Shown here: piece by piece, positions 16,453 to 26,522 of the stretch
Position numbering within the stretch: the first letter of the stretch is position 1
Layout of the letters: each line of letters starts with the position of its first letter
Assembly (NCBI GenBank): GCA_025359205.1
Contig: JANYHD010000019.1
Coordinates: 186,001-250,000, forward strand
Length of the DNA: 64,000 nucleotides
Origin: Gammaproteobacteria bacterium
GTDB lineage: Bacteria > Pseudomonadota > Gammaproteobacteria > Steroidobacterales > Steroidobacteraceae
Direction of reading: 5' to 3'
The notes under the pieces: model-generated
What the model was told of the DNA's origin: nothing
Seen by the model: only the letters and a program-made list of their open reading frames with translations
Databases searched by the model: none
Position numbers and translations under genes: made by a program

Positions 16453-17124
16453 GTGCACGCATTTCGATCGATGGCATTCAGTTCAGTGTTCGTGCTGGCG
16501 GCCTGTCAGGCTGCGCTGCCGCGCATCGATGACTACACCGCCACGCCGCCGGAAGAAGTGCCGGTGCAGACCGCGCACAACGGCGCGATCTACCAGCAGG
16601 GACACGACCTGCCGCTGTTCGAAAACTCGGTGGCCCACCGGGTCGGCGACGTGCTGACCATCGTGCTCGAGGAAAAGACCGACGCCAGCAAGAGTGCCAG
16701 CACGACCACCGCCAAGAAGACCAAGGCGACGCTGCCGGGTCCGACACTGTTTGGCGCGCCGGTGACGGTGCACGGCGCCGAAGTGCTCGCCGGCAACATG
16801 GACAACGCGACGAGCTTTGATGGCTCGGGTGACAGCAAGCAGAGCAACGTGCTCACCGGCAGTATCTCAGTGACGATCGCGCGCCGGCTGGCCAATGGCA
16901 ACCTGCTGGTGCGCGGCCAGAAGTGGATCTCGATCAACCAGGGACGCGAGTTCGTGGAGATCCAGGGCATCGTGCGTCCGATCGACATCGCGCCCGACAA
17001 CACCGTGTCGTCATCGCGCGTCGCGGACGCGAACATTTCCTACGGCTCGCAGGGCGTGCTGGCCTCGGCCAACTCCAAGTCATGGTTGGCCCGGTTCTTC
17101 GATTCCAAGTGGCTGCCGTTCTGA
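16453..17124 (+). CDS. flgH: Flagellar L-ring lipoprotein FlgH
   Basis: A 223-residue lipoprotein starting at GTG. The lipobox ends LAAC with the acylated Cys at 18. FlgH motifs are present: [20 protein letters not shown]-type N-terminal region and [15 protein letters not shown] followed by [20 protein letters not shown]. It forms the outer-membrane bushing around the rod. A GGGAGC ribosome-binding site supports the GTG start. Confidence 0.95.
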   Translation: MHAFRSMAFSSVFVLAACQAALPRIDDYTATPPEEVPVQTAHNGAIYQQGHDLPLFENSVAHRVGDVLTIVLEEKTDASKSASTTTAKKTKATLPGPTLFGAPVTVHGAEVLAGNMDNATSFDGSGDSKQSNVLTGSISVTIARRLANGNLLVRGQKWISINQGREFVEIQGIVRPIDIAPDNTVSSSRVADANISYGSQGVLASANSKSWLARFFDSKWLPF

Positions 17125-17135
17125 GGTTCATCGAC

Positions 17136-18266
17136 ATGCTGCACGTACACCGACCCACGACTCCCTCCGCGACCTGGCCGCTGCTCGCCGTCGTGGCGCT
17201 GCTGTTGCCGGGCCTGGTGCACGCCGAGCGCGTCAAGGATCTCGCCAGCGTCGCGGGCGTGCGCAGCAACCAGCTGGTCGGCTACGGCCTGGTGGTCGGG
17301 CTCGACGGTACCGGCGACCAGACCAGCCAGGCGCCCTTCACCGTGCAGAGCATCATCAACATGCTCGCCAAGTTCGGCGTGACCATTCCGCCCAACGTCA
17401 AGCCACAACTCAAGAACGTCGCGGCGGTGACGGTGACCGCCAGCCTGCCGGCCTTCGCGAAGGCGGGTCAGACACTGGATGTGACCGTGGCATCCATCGG
17501 CAATGCCAGCAGTCTGCGCGGCGGCGCGCTGCTAATGGCGCCATTGCGTGGCGCCGACGGCGAGGTCTATGCGATGGCGCAGGGCAGTGTGATCGTTTCC
17601 GGCTTCGGCATCAGCGGCAAGGACGGTTCGCGCGTCAGCGTTAACGTGCCCAGTGGCGGTCGCGTCCCCAATGGTGCGACCGTGGAGCGCGAAGTGCACA
17701 GTGACTTCGGCAGCTCGCCCTACGTCGTACTCAATCTCAACACGCCCGACTTCACCACCGCCACGCGCCTCACCGCCGGCATCAACACGCTGCTCGGCGC
17801 CGGCTCGGCGCAGGCCCTCGACGCCGTCTCGGTCCGCGTCACTGCACCGACTGACGAAGCCGGGCGCATCGGCTTTGTTTCGGTACTGCAGGAACTGGAT
17901 GTGGACCCGGGCGACGCCCCCGCTCGGGTGATCATCAATTCGCGCACCGGCACGGTGGTCATCGGCTCGCGGGTGCGTGTAATGCCCGCTGCCGTGGCGC
18001 ATGGTTCGCTCTCCGTGACGATCCGCGAACGCGAGGACGTCAGCCAGCCCAACGCGCTGGCGCAGGGCACTACGGTGACCACGCCGCGCAGCGATATTTC
18101 TGTCGACCAGCCGCCGGCACGCATGTTCTTGTTCGACGCTGGCGTCGATCTCAACGAGATCGTGCGCGCCGTCAACCAGGTGGGCGCTGCCCCCGGTGAC
18201 CTGGTCGCGATACTCGAAGCCCTCAAGGAAGCCGGCGCCTTGCGCGCCGAGCTGGTCGTCATCTAG
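17136..18266 (+). CDS. flgI: Flagellar P-ring protein FlgI
   Basis: A 376-residue periplasmic protein with a signal peptide ([16 protein letters not shown]) and mature start [20 protein letters not shown], a hallmark of FlgI. It forms the peptidoglycan-level ring with the help of FlgA. The frame is open well upstream, but that part only reads flgH in another frame; the chosen ATG gives the signal peptide and lies 11 bases after flgH. Confidence 0.95.
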   Translation: MLHVHRPTTPSATWPLLAVVALLLPGLVHAERVKDLASVAGVRSNQLVGYGLVVGLDGTGDQTSQAPFTVQSIINMLAKFGVTIPPNVKPQLKNVAAVTVTASLPAFAKAGQTLDVTVASIGNASSLRGGALLMAPLRGADGEVYAMAQGSVIVSGFGISGKDGSRVSVNVPSGGRVPNGATVEREVHSDFGSSPYVVLNLNTPDFTTATRLTAGINTLLGAGSAQALDAVSVRVTAPTDEAGRIGFVSVLQELDVDPGDAPARVIINSRTGTVVIGSRVRVMPAAVAHGSLSVTIREREDVSQPNALAQGTTVTTPRSDISVDQPPARMFLFDAGVDLNEIVRAVNQVGAAPGDLVAILEALKEAGALRAELVVI

Positions 18267-18304
18267 ATGAGTTGCGCTCCGCCACGCGCGCGGAGGTTGC
18301 CGCC

Positions 18305-19222
18305 ATGAGCAGCGCTCCGGTGGCACCCGCCTATTATGCCGATTTCAACGGCATGGAGGCGCTCAAGAAGAGCGCGCAGCAGAACCAGCCGACCGCAGTG
18401 CGCGAGGCCGCGCGACAGTTCGAGAGCCTGTTCACCAACATGCTGCTCAAGAGCATGCGCGAGGCCAGCATGGGCGAGAGCCTGGGCGACAGCGAGCAGA
18501 CGCAGTTCTACCAGGACATGTTCGACCAGCAGCTCGCGTTGCAGATGTCGCGCGGCAAGGGGCTGGGACTCGCCGAGCACCTGGTTGGCCAATTGCAGCG
18601 CGCCGGCGCAGCGCCTGCCGCTGCCGGAACGCCCGCAGCTGCAACCCCCGCAGTTGGAACGCCCGCTGCGGTCACTGGCGCGTCGTCTGCGGGCGCGAGC
18701 CTGGAGCGCCGCATGCACTTCATCAGCAGCATGCAGCCCTACGCGGCGGAGGCCGGGCACAAGCTCGGCGTGGCGCCCGAGACCATCATCGCGCACGCAG
18801 CGCTCGAGACCGGCTGGGGCCAGCACTTGCCCGTCGACAGCAGCGGCAGCAGCCACAACCTGTTTGGCATCAAGGCCGGCCGGGGCTGGACGGGCGCCGC
18901 CGCCGATGCCATCACCACCGAATACCAGGGCAGCACGGCCACGAGCCAGCGCGCCCCGTTCCGCGCCTACGATTCGATCGGCGCGGGCATGCAGGACTAT
19001 GTCGGGCTACTGAGCGGCAATCCACGCTACGCGGGTGCGCTCAATTGCGGCGACGACGTGGTCGCCTATGCCAACGGCCTGCAGCACGGCGGCTATGCGA
19101 CGGATCCGACTTATGTGCAAAAGCTGCTCGCCACCTGCGCGGCAGTGCGCGAGGCCGCGGTGCACACCGGCCTCAAGGCCACCACTTCCGCGCCGATAAC
19201 GACACGCGGCGGGACCATTTGA
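18305..19222 (+). CDS. flgJ: FlgJ: rod cap and peptidoglycan hydrolase
   Basis: A 305-residue bifunctional protein. The N-terminal rod-binding domain (about 10-95, AARQFESLFTNMLLKSMREA) is joined by a Pro/Ala/Thr linker made of three imperfect repeats (GTPAA, ATPAV, GTPAA) to a C-terminal glucosaminidase domain (about 140-290) whose catalytic Glu lies in HAALETGWGQH. It opens the cell wall for the growing rod. The ATG is ten bases after GGAGG. Confidence 0.94.
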   Translation: MSSAPVAPAYYADFNGMEALKKSAQQNQPTAVREAARQFESLFTNMLLKSMREASMGESLGDSEQTQFYQDMFDQQLALQMSRGKGLGLAEHLVGQLQRAGAAPAAAGTPAAATPAVGTPAAVTGASSAGASLERRMHFISSMQPYAAEAGHKLGVAPETIIAHAALETGWGQHLPVDSSGSSHNLFGIKAGRGWTGAAADAITTEYQGSTATSQRAPFRAYDSIGAGMQDYVGLLSGNPRYAGALNCGDDVVAYANGLQHGGYATDPTYVQKLLATCAAVREAAVHTGLKATTSAPITTRGGTI

Positions 19223-19234
19223 TGCGGAGTCACG

Positions 19235-21133
19235 ATGGCTGACATGCTGACCACCGGCGTCTCGGGCCTGCTGGCTTTCCAGCGCGCGCTCGACACGACC
19301 AGTCACAACATCGCGAATGCGAGCACCGAGGGCTATAGCCGCCAGCAGGTGGACCTGGTGACGCGTCCGCCGGAAGCCTATGGCAATGGCTGGGTCGGGA
19401 CCGGCGTGGATGTTGCCACTGTCCGCCGCCAATTTGACGAGATCCTCGCCAGCCAGGCGCGCGTCGCCGGCAGTGGCTTCCAGCAGCTCGATACCTTCAG
19501 CACCTACGCCACCCGCATCGACAACCTGTTCAGCGATGCGAACACCGGGCTCGCGACCACGCTGCAGAACTTCATGAGTGCCGTGCAGACGGTGGCCAAC
19601 GCGCCGGCCTCGGTGCCTTCACGGCAGGTGCTGCTGAGCCAGGCACAATCGCTGGTGGATCGGCTGCGCAGCTACGACAACAGCATCAACAGCATCAGCA
19701 GCCAGATTTCCTCGCAGTTGCAGAGCGAGGCGGGCACAATTTCGACGATTGCCGCCAACATCGCCAGCGTCAACCAGCAGATCGTCGCGGCGCAGGGCGT
19801 CAACCAGCAGCCGCCCAACGACCTGCTCGACCAGCGTGACAAGCTGCTGTCGCAGCTCGCGACGCACGTCAATGTGAGCACCGTGGCGCAGTCGGACGGC
19901 ATGCTCAACGTATTCATCGGCACCGGTCAGGCGCTGGTCATGGGCGCCACGGCCGCCAAGCTCGTCACCGGTGGCGATCAGTTCGACCCCAGCCGCACGC
20001 GGTTGCTGCTGCAGAGCGGTGGCCCAACCACGGATATCACCGAGACCATCACTGGCGGCACGGTCGGCGGCCTGCTGCAGTTCGGCACGCAGATGCTTGA
20101 TCCAGCCCGCAACGCCATCGGCCAGACGGCGGCCACGCTGGCGACGCTGGTCAACAACCAACAGGCGGCGGGACTCGACCTGCAGGGGCAGCTGGGCACT
20201 GCCATGTTTGCGATCGGCGCGGTCAACGTGCTGCCATCCACGCTCAATGCCGGCACGGCCAGCGCGTCGGTTACACGTTCCTCTGTGTCCGCACTCACCA
20301 CCGCCGACTACCAACTGCTGTACGACGGCGCCAATTGGCAGCTCTCGCGCGTCGACACCGGCGCGGCCGTGGCCATGGGCGGCAACGGCACGGTCGCCAG
20401 CCCGTTTACTGCCGACGGCCTCTCGATCGTGATCAATGGCGCACCCACGGCGGGCGATCGCATGCTGATACAGCCGACGCGCACGGCCGTGGCAGGCATG
20501 TCGGTAATCCTGAGCCAGCCGGAGAAAGTCGCGGCGGCTGCGCCGCTCCTGACCAGTGCCGCGACCGCCAACACCGGCAACGCGAGCATCGACGCCGGCG
20601 TGCTGGCCACTCCGGCGGCCTGGGTGCGCGGTGATTACACGCTCAGCTTCACCAATGCCACGACCTGGCAGGTGACCGATTCCTCCAACGTGGTCGTGGC
20701 CACGGGCGCGTACAGCGCCGGCTCGCCCATCGTCTTCAACGGCGTGCGGGTGGTGGTCAGCGGCACGCCTGCCACGGGCGACAGCTTCCAGGTCAAGGAC
20801 AATGCCGGCGGATCGGGCGACAACCGCAATGCGCTGCAGATTGCCGCGCTCCTGACCAAGCCCGTGCTCAACGGCGGCACGGTTTCGCTGGGCGACAACG
20901 TCGGCCGGCTGGTGAGCAACATTGGCGTGCAGACCAGCCAGGCGCAGAGTGGGCGCGACGCGCAGCAGATCGTCATGAACGACGCAAACAGCGCAATTTC
21001 CAGCGTTGCGGGCGTCAATCTCGACGAGGAGGCAGCCAACCTCATGCGCTTCCAGCAGGCCTACCAGGCCGCGGCCAAGGTCATCGGCGTCGCCAACACC
21101 CTGTTCCAATCACTGTTGGATGCCACAAAATAG
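19235..21133 (+). CDS. flgK: Hook-associated protein FlgK (HAP1)
   Basis: A 632-residue hook-filament junction protein with the N-terminal pattern TSHNIANASTEGYSRQQVD and C-terminal VNLDEEAANLMRFQQAYQAA. The middle (about 350-530) carries two extra beta domains. One (about 455-520, DYTLSFTNATTWQVTDSSN) is strongly similar to a domain in the neighbouring FlgL. Its export chaperone FlgN is encoded at 10.2-10.7 kb. Confidence 0.95.
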   Translation: MADMLTTGVSGLLAFQRALDTTSHNIANASTEGYSRQQVDLVTRPPEAYGNGWVGTGVDVATVRRQFDEILASQARVAGSGFQQLDTFSTYATRIDNLFSDANTGLATTLQNFMSAVQTVANAPASVPSRQVLLSQAQSLVDRLRSYDNSINSISSQISSQLQSEAGTISTIAANIASVNQQIVAAQGVNQQPPNDLLDQRDKLLSQLATHVNVSTVAQSDGMLNVFIGTGQALVMGATAAKLVTGGDQFDPSRTRLLLQSGGPTTDITETITGGTVGGLLQFGTQMLDPARNAIGQTAATLATLVNNQQAAGLDLQGQLGTAMFAIGAVNVLPSTLNAGTASASVTRSSVSALTTADYQLLYDGANWQLSRVDTGAAVAMGGNGTVASPFTADGLSIVINGAPTAGDRMLIQPTRTAVAGMSVILSQPEKVAAAAPLLTSAATANTGNASIDAGVLATPAAWVRGDYTLSFTNATTWQVTDSSNVVVATGAYSAGSPIVFNGVRVVVSGTPATGDSFQVKDNAGGSGDNRNALQIAALLTKPVLNGGTVSLGDNVGRLVSNIGVQTSQAQSGRDAQQIVMNDANSAISSVAGVNLDEEAANLMRFQQAYQAAAKVIGVANTLFQSLLDATK

Positions 21134-21135
21134 CC

Positions 21136-22332
21136 ATGCGTATCGCGACTTCAGCCATCTACCAGATGAAGGTGCAGGCGCTGCTCGACCAGCAGGCCGC
21201 TCTCGCGAAAACCCAGAACCAGATCGCCACGGGGCTGCGCGTGCAGACGCCGGCGGACGATCCGGTGGCCGCGGCGCAGCTGCAGGACCTGGCGCGCGCA
21301 CAGGCGCAGGAAGAGCAGTTCGCGAAGAACAGCACCGCCGTCACCGGCCGCCTGCAGACCGAGGAGCAGGCGCTGGCAGATGCCGAAGGCGTGATCCAGC
21401 GGGCGCGCGAGCTGGTGGTGCAGGCAAATACCGCCACGCTCAGCGACAGCGATCGCCAGTCCATTGCCACCGAACTCAAGGCGCGGCTCGACGAGCTGCT
21501 CAGCATCGCCAATCGCCGCGACAGCAATGGCGAGTACCTGTTCGCGGGCTATTCGGGCGGCTCGCTGCCGTTTGCGCGCGGCGCCAGTGGCTCGGTGGGC
21601 TACGCGGGCGACACGGGCACACGCTCGGTGCAGGTCGGCACCGGCCTGTTCGTACAGGACAGCGATACCGGCAAGCGCGTGTTCATGGACATCGCGGCCG
21701 GCAACGGCGTATTCACCACGGCTGCCAGTGCCGCCAATACCGGGAGCGGTGTGATCAATGCGGGTTCGGTGACCAACCGGGCCGCATGGGTGCCTGGCGC
21801 CTTTACGCTGAGCTTTACTACTGGCACCACCTGGCAGGTGACCGACAGCAGCAATGCCGTTGTGGCCAGTGGCAACTACACCAGCGGCGGCGCGATCGCA
21901 TTCAATGGCGCGCAGCTGAGCATTACGGGCGTACCGGCCGCCGGCGACACCTACACCGTTGCCAGCGCGGGCACGCGCGATGTCTTCAGCACTCTCGACG
22001 GCATCGTATCGACCTTGCAGGCCGGAGCCAGCAACGACGCGACGCGCGCGCAGCTCAACTCCGCGCTCAACGGTTCGTTGCAACAGCTCGACCAGGCTTC
22101 GCAGCAGCAGCTGACCGTGCGCGCGCAGGTCGGCGCGCGCCTCTCGACGCTGGACGACGCCGACGGCACGCGCCAGTCGGAGCTGACCAACCTGCAGACC
22201 AGCGCCGGACAGTTGGGTGGACTCGACTACGCGTCGGCCGTTTCGAAGATGAGCCAGCAGACCGTCGCGCTGCAGGCGGCGCAGCAGTCCTTCGCCACGA
22301 TCGCCAAGCTGTCACTGTTCAACTACTTGTGA
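21136..22332 (+). CDS. flgL: Hook-associated protein FlgL (HAP3)
   Basis: A 398-residue junction protein with flagellin-like ends: N-terminal MKVQALLDQQAALAKTQNQI, QTPADDPVAAAQLQDL, and C-terminal TALQAAQQSFATIAKLSLFN-like sequence ending in Leu. A central inserted beta domain (about 215-275, AFTLSFTTGTTWQVTDSSN) resembles one in FlgK. It starts two bases after the flgK stop without a strong ribosome-binding site, which suggests translational coupling. Confidence 0.94.
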   Translation: MRIATSAIYQMKVQALLDQQAALAKTQNQIATGLRVQTPADDPVAAAQLQDLARAQAQEEQFAKNSTAVTGRLQTEEQALADAEGVIQRARELVVQANTATLSDSDRQSIATELKARLDELLSIANRRDSNGEYLFAGYSGGSLPFARGASGSVGYAGDTGTRSVQVGTGLFVQDSDTGKRVFMDIAAGNGVFTTAASAANTGSGVINAGSVTNRAAWVPGAFTLSFTTGTTWQVTDSSNAVVASGNYTSGGAIAFNGAQLSITGVPAAGDTYTVASAGTRDVFSTLDGIVSTLQAGASNDATRAQLNSALNGSLQQLDQASQQQLTVRAQVGARLSTLDDADGTRQSELTNLQTSAGQLGGLDYASAVSKMSQQTVALQAAQQSFATIAKLSLFNYL

Positions 22333-22379
22333 TTTTGTGACGCGGTCGACGAAACACCGGGTTCTGCCGTTCAAGCGGC

Positions 22380-22407
22380 TCAAGTTTGCCGCCTGCCGGA
22401 CCGATAG
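22380..22407 (+). promoter_or_regulatory. Sigma-28 (FliA) promoter of fliC
   Basis: TCAAGTTT, a 12-base spacer, then ACCGATAG resembles TAAAGTTT-N11-GCCGATAA and the TCAAG-type sigma-28 promoters of pseudomonads. It is placed in the flgL-fliC gap about 100 bases before the flagellin start. The spacing is one base longer than consensus. Confidence 0.7.
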
Positions 22408-22506
22408 CGCACACGAATGGGCAGTCGTTCGCGTGATCGACGGCCTGAAAGGCAAGCGCAATGGGCAGTGGTCCGGGCGCCAAGGTTACTAACAGGAGAA
22501 GTTTCA

Positions 22507-24036
22507 ATGCCACTCATGATCAACACGAACACGATGTCGCTGAATGCCCAGCGCAATCTGACGTCATCGCAGAGCAGCCTGGCCCAGTCGCTGCAGCGCC
22601 TGTCGTCTGGCCTGCGCATCAACAGCGCCAAGGATGACGCTGCCGGTCTGGCGATCGCCTCGCGCATGACCACACAGATCAACGGCCTCGACCAGGCCCA
22701 GCGCAATGCCAACGACGGCATCTCACTGTCGCAGACCACGGAAGGCGCCCTCCAGGAAGTGACCAACAACCTGCAGCGCATCCGCGAGCTGGCCGTACAG
22801 TCGGCCAACGCCACGAACTCTTCCTCGGACCGGCAGGCGCTGGACCAGGAAGTGCAGCAGCGCCTGGCGGAAATCGACCGCATCGCCCTGCAAACCTCGT
22901 TCAACGGCCAGAAGGTGCTCGACGGCTCCTTCGGCACGGCCACGTTCCAGATCGGCGCCAACGTCGGCGAGTCGATCGGCGTGAACCTGTCGACCAGCGT
23001 GCGCACCAGCGCCATCGGCCGCACCGCTGACTACGTCGGCAACGGCACGGTGTACAGTTCCGCGCTCGACGTGGGCGAGCAGGGCGCGGGCGTGGCCACG
23101 GGCACGAACCTGACCTCGGGTTCGCTCAAGATTGCCATCGGCACCAACGCCGCGATCTCGGTCGGCGCCTCCTCGGCCGGCACGGGTGCGGGCCAGGCTG
23201 CGGGCAGTGCCTACGCCAAGGCCGCCGCGATCAACTCGGCCGGCATACCCAACCTGACGGCGACGGCGCAGTCGAGTGTGCAGGTGGCGTGGGCCGACGT
23301 GAACACGGCCGGCTACGGGCTGACGGTCAACGGCGTGACCATCCAGAACAACTACGACGGTTCTGCGACCACGCTGACCGGCGACGCCGCCGCGGCCTCG
23401 ATCAACGCCAACACCGGCGCCACCGGCGTCACCGCCAGCTTCGATACGGGCGTCCTGACCCTGTCGGCTGCTGACGGCCGCAACATTATCGTCAACCAGA
23501 CCCTGGGCGCCGGCACGGCGAACCTTGGCCTGCACGGCGCGGGTGCCGGCACCAACAACACCGTCAACGCGGCGCTGAACTTCAATACGGCGGCCGCTGC
23601 TTCACTGGGCGTGACCACCGCGGTCGGCACAGTGCACCTGGTTGCCCTCGACACGGTTACGCTGAGCGGCGCGGGCGCCGTGGCAATTGGCTACACCGCC
23701 AACACGCTGGCCCTGGGCAATGCGGCCCTCAACAGCGCGTCGGTCACGTCGGTGGCCAAGGCGAACGCGACGATCAACGCGATCGACGCGGCGCTGACCT
23801 CAGTCAGTTCACTGCGCAGCACCCTGGGCGCCATCCAGGGCCGCTTCGAGTCGGTGGTCAGCAGCCTGCAGACGGCGTCAGAGAACCTCTCTGCCTCGCG
23901 CAGCCGCATCCAGGATGCGGACTTCGCGGCCGAGACGGCCAAGCTGACCCGCGCGCAGATTCTCTCGCAGGCCGGCACGGCCATTCTCGCGCAGGCCAAT
24001 GCGGCCCCGCAGAGTGTGCTCAAGCTCCTGGCGTAA
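22507..24036 (+). CDS. fliC: Flagellin
   Basis: A 509-residue filament subunit. The conserved N-terminal D0/D1 region is intact ([34 protein letters not shown]), as is the C-terminal D1/D0 region ([38 protein letters not shown], ending LLA). The variable centre (about 180-420) is Ala/Gly/Thr-rich. A strong AGGAGAAG ribosome-binding site lies eight bases before the ATG at 22507; a longer in-frame start would add a non-flagellin leader. It is transcribed alone from the sigma-28 promoter and ended by a strong terminator. Confidence 0.97.
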   Translation: MPLMINTNTMSLNAQRNLTSSQSSLAQSLQRLSSGLRINSAKDDAAGLAIASRMTTQINGLDQAQRNANDGISLSQTTEGALQEVTNNLQRIRELAVQSANATNSSSDRQALDQEVQQRLAEIDRIALQTSFNGQKVLDGSFGTATFQIGANVGESIGVNLSTSVRTSAIGRTADYVGNGTVYSSALDVGEQGAGVATGTNLTSGSLKIAIGTNAAISVGASSAGTGAGQAAGSAYAKAAAINSAGIPNLTATAQSSVQVAWADVNTAGYGLTVNGVTIQNNYDGSATTLTGDAAAASINANTGATGVTASFDTGVLTLSAADGRNIIVNQTLGAGTANLGLHGAGAGTNNTVNAALNFNTAAAASLGVTTAVGTVHLVALDTVTLSGAGAVAIGYTANTLALGNAALNSASVTSVAKANATINAIDAALTSVSSLRSTLGAIQGRFESVVSSLQTASENLSASRSRIQDADFAAETAKLTRAQILSQAGTAILAQANAAPQSVLKLLA

Positions 24037-24093
24037 TGAGCTGACGCCCAAGGTCAGGAGACCAATGAACCGGCTCGCAGGAGTCAGGTTGGG

Positions 24094-24125
24094 CGGAGAC
24101 CGGCGCAAGCCGGTCTCCGTCTTTG
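24094..24125 (+). terminator. Rho-independent terminator after fliC
   Basis: A perfect 11-bp stem (CGGAGACCGGC / GCCGGTCTCCG) closed by a GCAA tetraloop is followed by TCTTTG. It lies 58 bases past the flagellin stop and before flaG. Confidence 0.88.
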
Positions 24126-24165
24126 TGGGCATCCGGCGGATGCACAACAGTGGCGGAGTGGAGCC

Positions 24166-24513
24166 ATGAGCAGTGACATCAGCACTATCAGCAGTACCGG
24201 CACCAACCTGGCGCCGTTTGGCGTTGCTGCGGGGCAGCCGACCCCGGCACCCCTGCCTGGATCGCGACCGGATCCGCAACCAGCCGCACCGGACGTACTG
24301 CAGCGCGCTGCGCAGCGCGTGGTTGCAGCCATGGCAGACGGCGGAGTGAGTTTTGATTTCACGATCGACAAGCAGAGCGGTCTGACGATCGTGCGCATCT
24401 TCAACAAGGCCACCGGAGAACTGGTGCGCCAGATTCCGAGCGAAGAAGCCGTGCACGTGGCACAACTCCTGCACGCGGATGAACAACGCTCGCTGCTCGA
24501 CCTCAAGGTCTAG
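24166..24513 (+). CDS. flaG: Flagellar protein FlaG
   Basis: A 115-residue protein with a variable Pro-rich N-terminal half and the conserved FlaG C-terminal half (VSFDFTIDKQSGLTIVRIFN, GELVRQIPSEEAV). FlaG sits between fliC and fliD in many polar flagellates and affects filament length. Here it is the first gene after the fliC terminator. Confidence 0.9.
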   Translation: MSSDISTISSTGTNLAPFGVAAGQPTPAPLPGSRPDPQPAAPDVLQRAAQRVVAAMADGGVSFDFTIDKQSGLTIVRIFNKATGELVRQIPSEEAVHVAQLLHADEQRSLLDLKV

Positions 24514-24548
24514 CGGCAGACAGGATCGGGAACGGGATCAGCAACGAA

Positions 24549-25964
24549 ATGGCGACCAACAGCACCACCGGCACCGGACTCATCCAGTCGCTCGGCATAG
24601 GATCAGGACTGAACATCCAGTCGCTGGTGAGCCAGCTGGTGGCGGCCGACCGCGCGCCGATGGACTCGCGCATCGCGCGGCAGACGCAGAGCGTGGCCAC
24701 ACAGCTGTCGGCGATGGGCGCGCTCAAGGGAGCGCTCTCGGGCTTCCAGTCGGCGCTCACGCCGCTGGCGACGGTCGCGAATTTTCAGGCAATGTCGGCG
24801 GCATCCGCCGACGAAACGATCTTCACCGCGAGCGCTGCGGGCGGCGCGGTTGCCGGCAACTATGGCATCGAAGTGCGGCAGCTGGCGCAGCCCGAACAAC
24901 TGCTGTCGAAGCCCTTTACCAGTGGCGCGACCGCCGTGGTCGGCAGCGGCACGTTGCACATCACAGTAGGCAGCGCCGGCTTCGATGTCGCCATCGCGGC
25001 GACTGCCAACAAACTCGCTGACGTGCGCGACGCGATCAACGGCGCCAGCGGCAACACCGGCGCGCGCGCCACGCTGGTATACGGAGTGGGCGGAGCGCAA
25101 CTGGTGCTGACCTCGGCTCAGACCGGCGCGGTCAATACCATCCGCGTGAGCAGCAGCGGCGGCGACGGCGGCCTGGCGCAGCTCAACTACGACGGCACTG
25201 CCGGCGGCAACTACACCGAAGCCCAGAAACCGCAGGACGCGATTGCCGTGATTTCGGGAGTGGAAACCCACAGCGCGGGCAACGTGCTTGACAAGGCCAT
25301 TGACGGCGTGACGCTGAATCTCAAGTCCGCCAAGCCGGGCACGGCTGTAGGCCTCAGCATCAGCAATGACCAGTCCACCGTGATTGCCAATGTGCAGAAG
25401 CTCGTGACCGCCTACAACACCATGCAGGGACAGCTGCATGCGCTGGGCAGCTACGACGCCGCTGCGAAGAAGGGCGGTCCACTGCTGGGCGACTTCCTGC
25501 TCGACAGCGCCGAATTCCAGCTCACCCGCGGCATGACCGATCAGGTCGCTGGGTTGGGCGGCGGGTCCTCGTCGCTGGCGGCCGTAGGCATCACCACCAA
25601 CTCCGACGGTTCCATGAGCGTGGATTCGACCAAACTGCAGGCGGCACTGACGGCTGACAGTGGCAGTGTGGCGCGGCTGTTCAGCGGCACCAATGGGGTT
25701 GCCACGCGGCTCGGCACCGTCCTGGGCAACATGCTCGCGAGTGGCGGGGCCATTGCCGCACGTGATGCCAACCTCACGACCTCGCAGAAGGACATCGCCG
25801 ACCAGACGGCGCGGCTCGATGCGCAGATGGGGCTGGTGCAGCAGCGCTACCTGGCGCAGTTCAACGCCCTCGACCAGCTGATGGCGCAATTGCAGTCGAC
25901 CTCGAACTACCTGACCCAGCAGCTCACCAACACGGCCAAGATCGGCAACGGCAGCACCGGCTGA
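24549..25964 (+). CDS. fliD: Filament cap protein FliD (HAP2)
   Basis: A 471-residue cap protein. The N-terminal domain starts SLGIGSGLNIQSLVSQLVAA and the C-terminal domain contains VEHDLTQ-type coiled coil (TARLDAQMGLVQQRYLAQFN, LDQLMAQLQSTSNYLTQQL). A central FliD D2/D3 region (GVTLNLKSAKPG) is present. It caps the filament tip and folds incoming flagellin. fliS follows in the same direction. Confidence 0.95.
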   Translation: MATNSTTGTGLIQSLGIGSGLNIQSLVSQLVAADRAPMDSRIARQTQSVATQLSAMGALKGALSGFQSALTPLATVANFQAMSAASADETIFTASAAGGAVAGNYGIEVRQLAQPEQLLSKPFTSGATAVVGSGTLHITVGSAGFDVAIAATANKLADVRDAINGASGNTGARATLVYGVGGAQLVLTSAQTGAVNTIRVSSSGGDGGLAQLNYDGTAGGNYTEAQKPQDAIAVISGVETHSAGNVLDKAIDGVTLNLKSAKPGTAVGLSISNDQSTVIANVQKLVTAYNTMQGQLHALGSYDAAAKKGGPLLGDFLLDSAEFQLTRGMTDQVAGLGGGSSSLAAVGITTNSDGSMSVDSTKLQAALTADSGSVARLFSGTNGVATRLGTVLGNMLASGGAIAARDANLTTSQKDIADQTARLDAQMGLVQQRYLAQFNALDQLMAQLQSTSNYLTQQLTNTAKIGNGSTG

Positions 25965-26023
25965 GGCCGGCTCAAGTCACTGCCGCGGTGGCCGTTACCA
26001 ATTCCAGCCCAGCTGGAGTTCCC

Positions 26024-26440
26024 ATGGCCGCCCACAACAGCAAGCTCGCCGCATACCAGAGTGTCGCCGTGCACGGCGGCATCGCAGCCGACGATCCGCA
26101 TCATCTGGTGCTGATGCTGATGGACGGCGCCATGCAGCGCATCGCTGCCGCGCACGGCTGCCTCGAGCGGCGCGACCTGGCGCAGAAGGCGCAGTTGCTG
26201 CAGCGGGCCATCGCCATCATCGCCGAGCTGCGCGGCAGCCTCGATCACCAGCGCGGTGGTGCGCTGGCACAGAATCTCGCCGAGCTCTACGAGTACATGA
26301 CGCGGCAGCTGGTGCGCGCCAACGCCGAGAACAAACCGCACTTCCTCGAAGAGGTGAGCGGCTTGCTAGCCGAGGTGCGTTGCGCCTGGATGGCCGTGCC
26401 GATGGCGCTGAAGCAGGCCGAGGACGCCCGAGGCCGGTAA
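26024..26440 (+). CDS. fliS: Flagellin export chaperone FliS
   Basis: A 138-residue four-helix chaperone with the FliS pattern: AYQSVAVHGGIAADDPHHLV, LMLMDGAMQRI, LRGSLDHQRGGALAQNLAEL and YEYMTRQLVRAN. It binds the flagellin C-terminus and prevents early polymerisation. The ATG was chosen because TGGAG lies six bases upstream; an upstream GTG would add twelve residues. Confidence 0.93.
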   Translation: MAAHNSKLAAYQSVAVHGGIAADDPHHLVLMLMDGAMQRIAAAHGCLERRDLAQKAQLLQRAIAIIAELRGSLDHQRGGALAQNLAELYEYMTRQLVRANAENKPHFLEEVSGLLAEVRCAWMAVPMALKQAEDARGR

Positions 26441-26522
26441 TCGGGCCCTGCCGCGGGGCGCACATTGGTACTAGAATGAGGGCCGCCATGCGCGGTCTGG
26501 CGCGGCGCGAGGAAGGTGCAGC

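Noticed and set aside
19619-21109. Long antisense open frames over flgK, and similar ones over flgE, fliD, rpoD and fleQ
   Set aside because: Same GC-driven shadow effect; the sense genes have full family motifs and ribosome-binding sites.
24037-24093. Small open frame starting at the ATG near 24064 after fliC
   Set aside because: It is short, runs into the fliC terminator hairpin and has no homology-like pattern.
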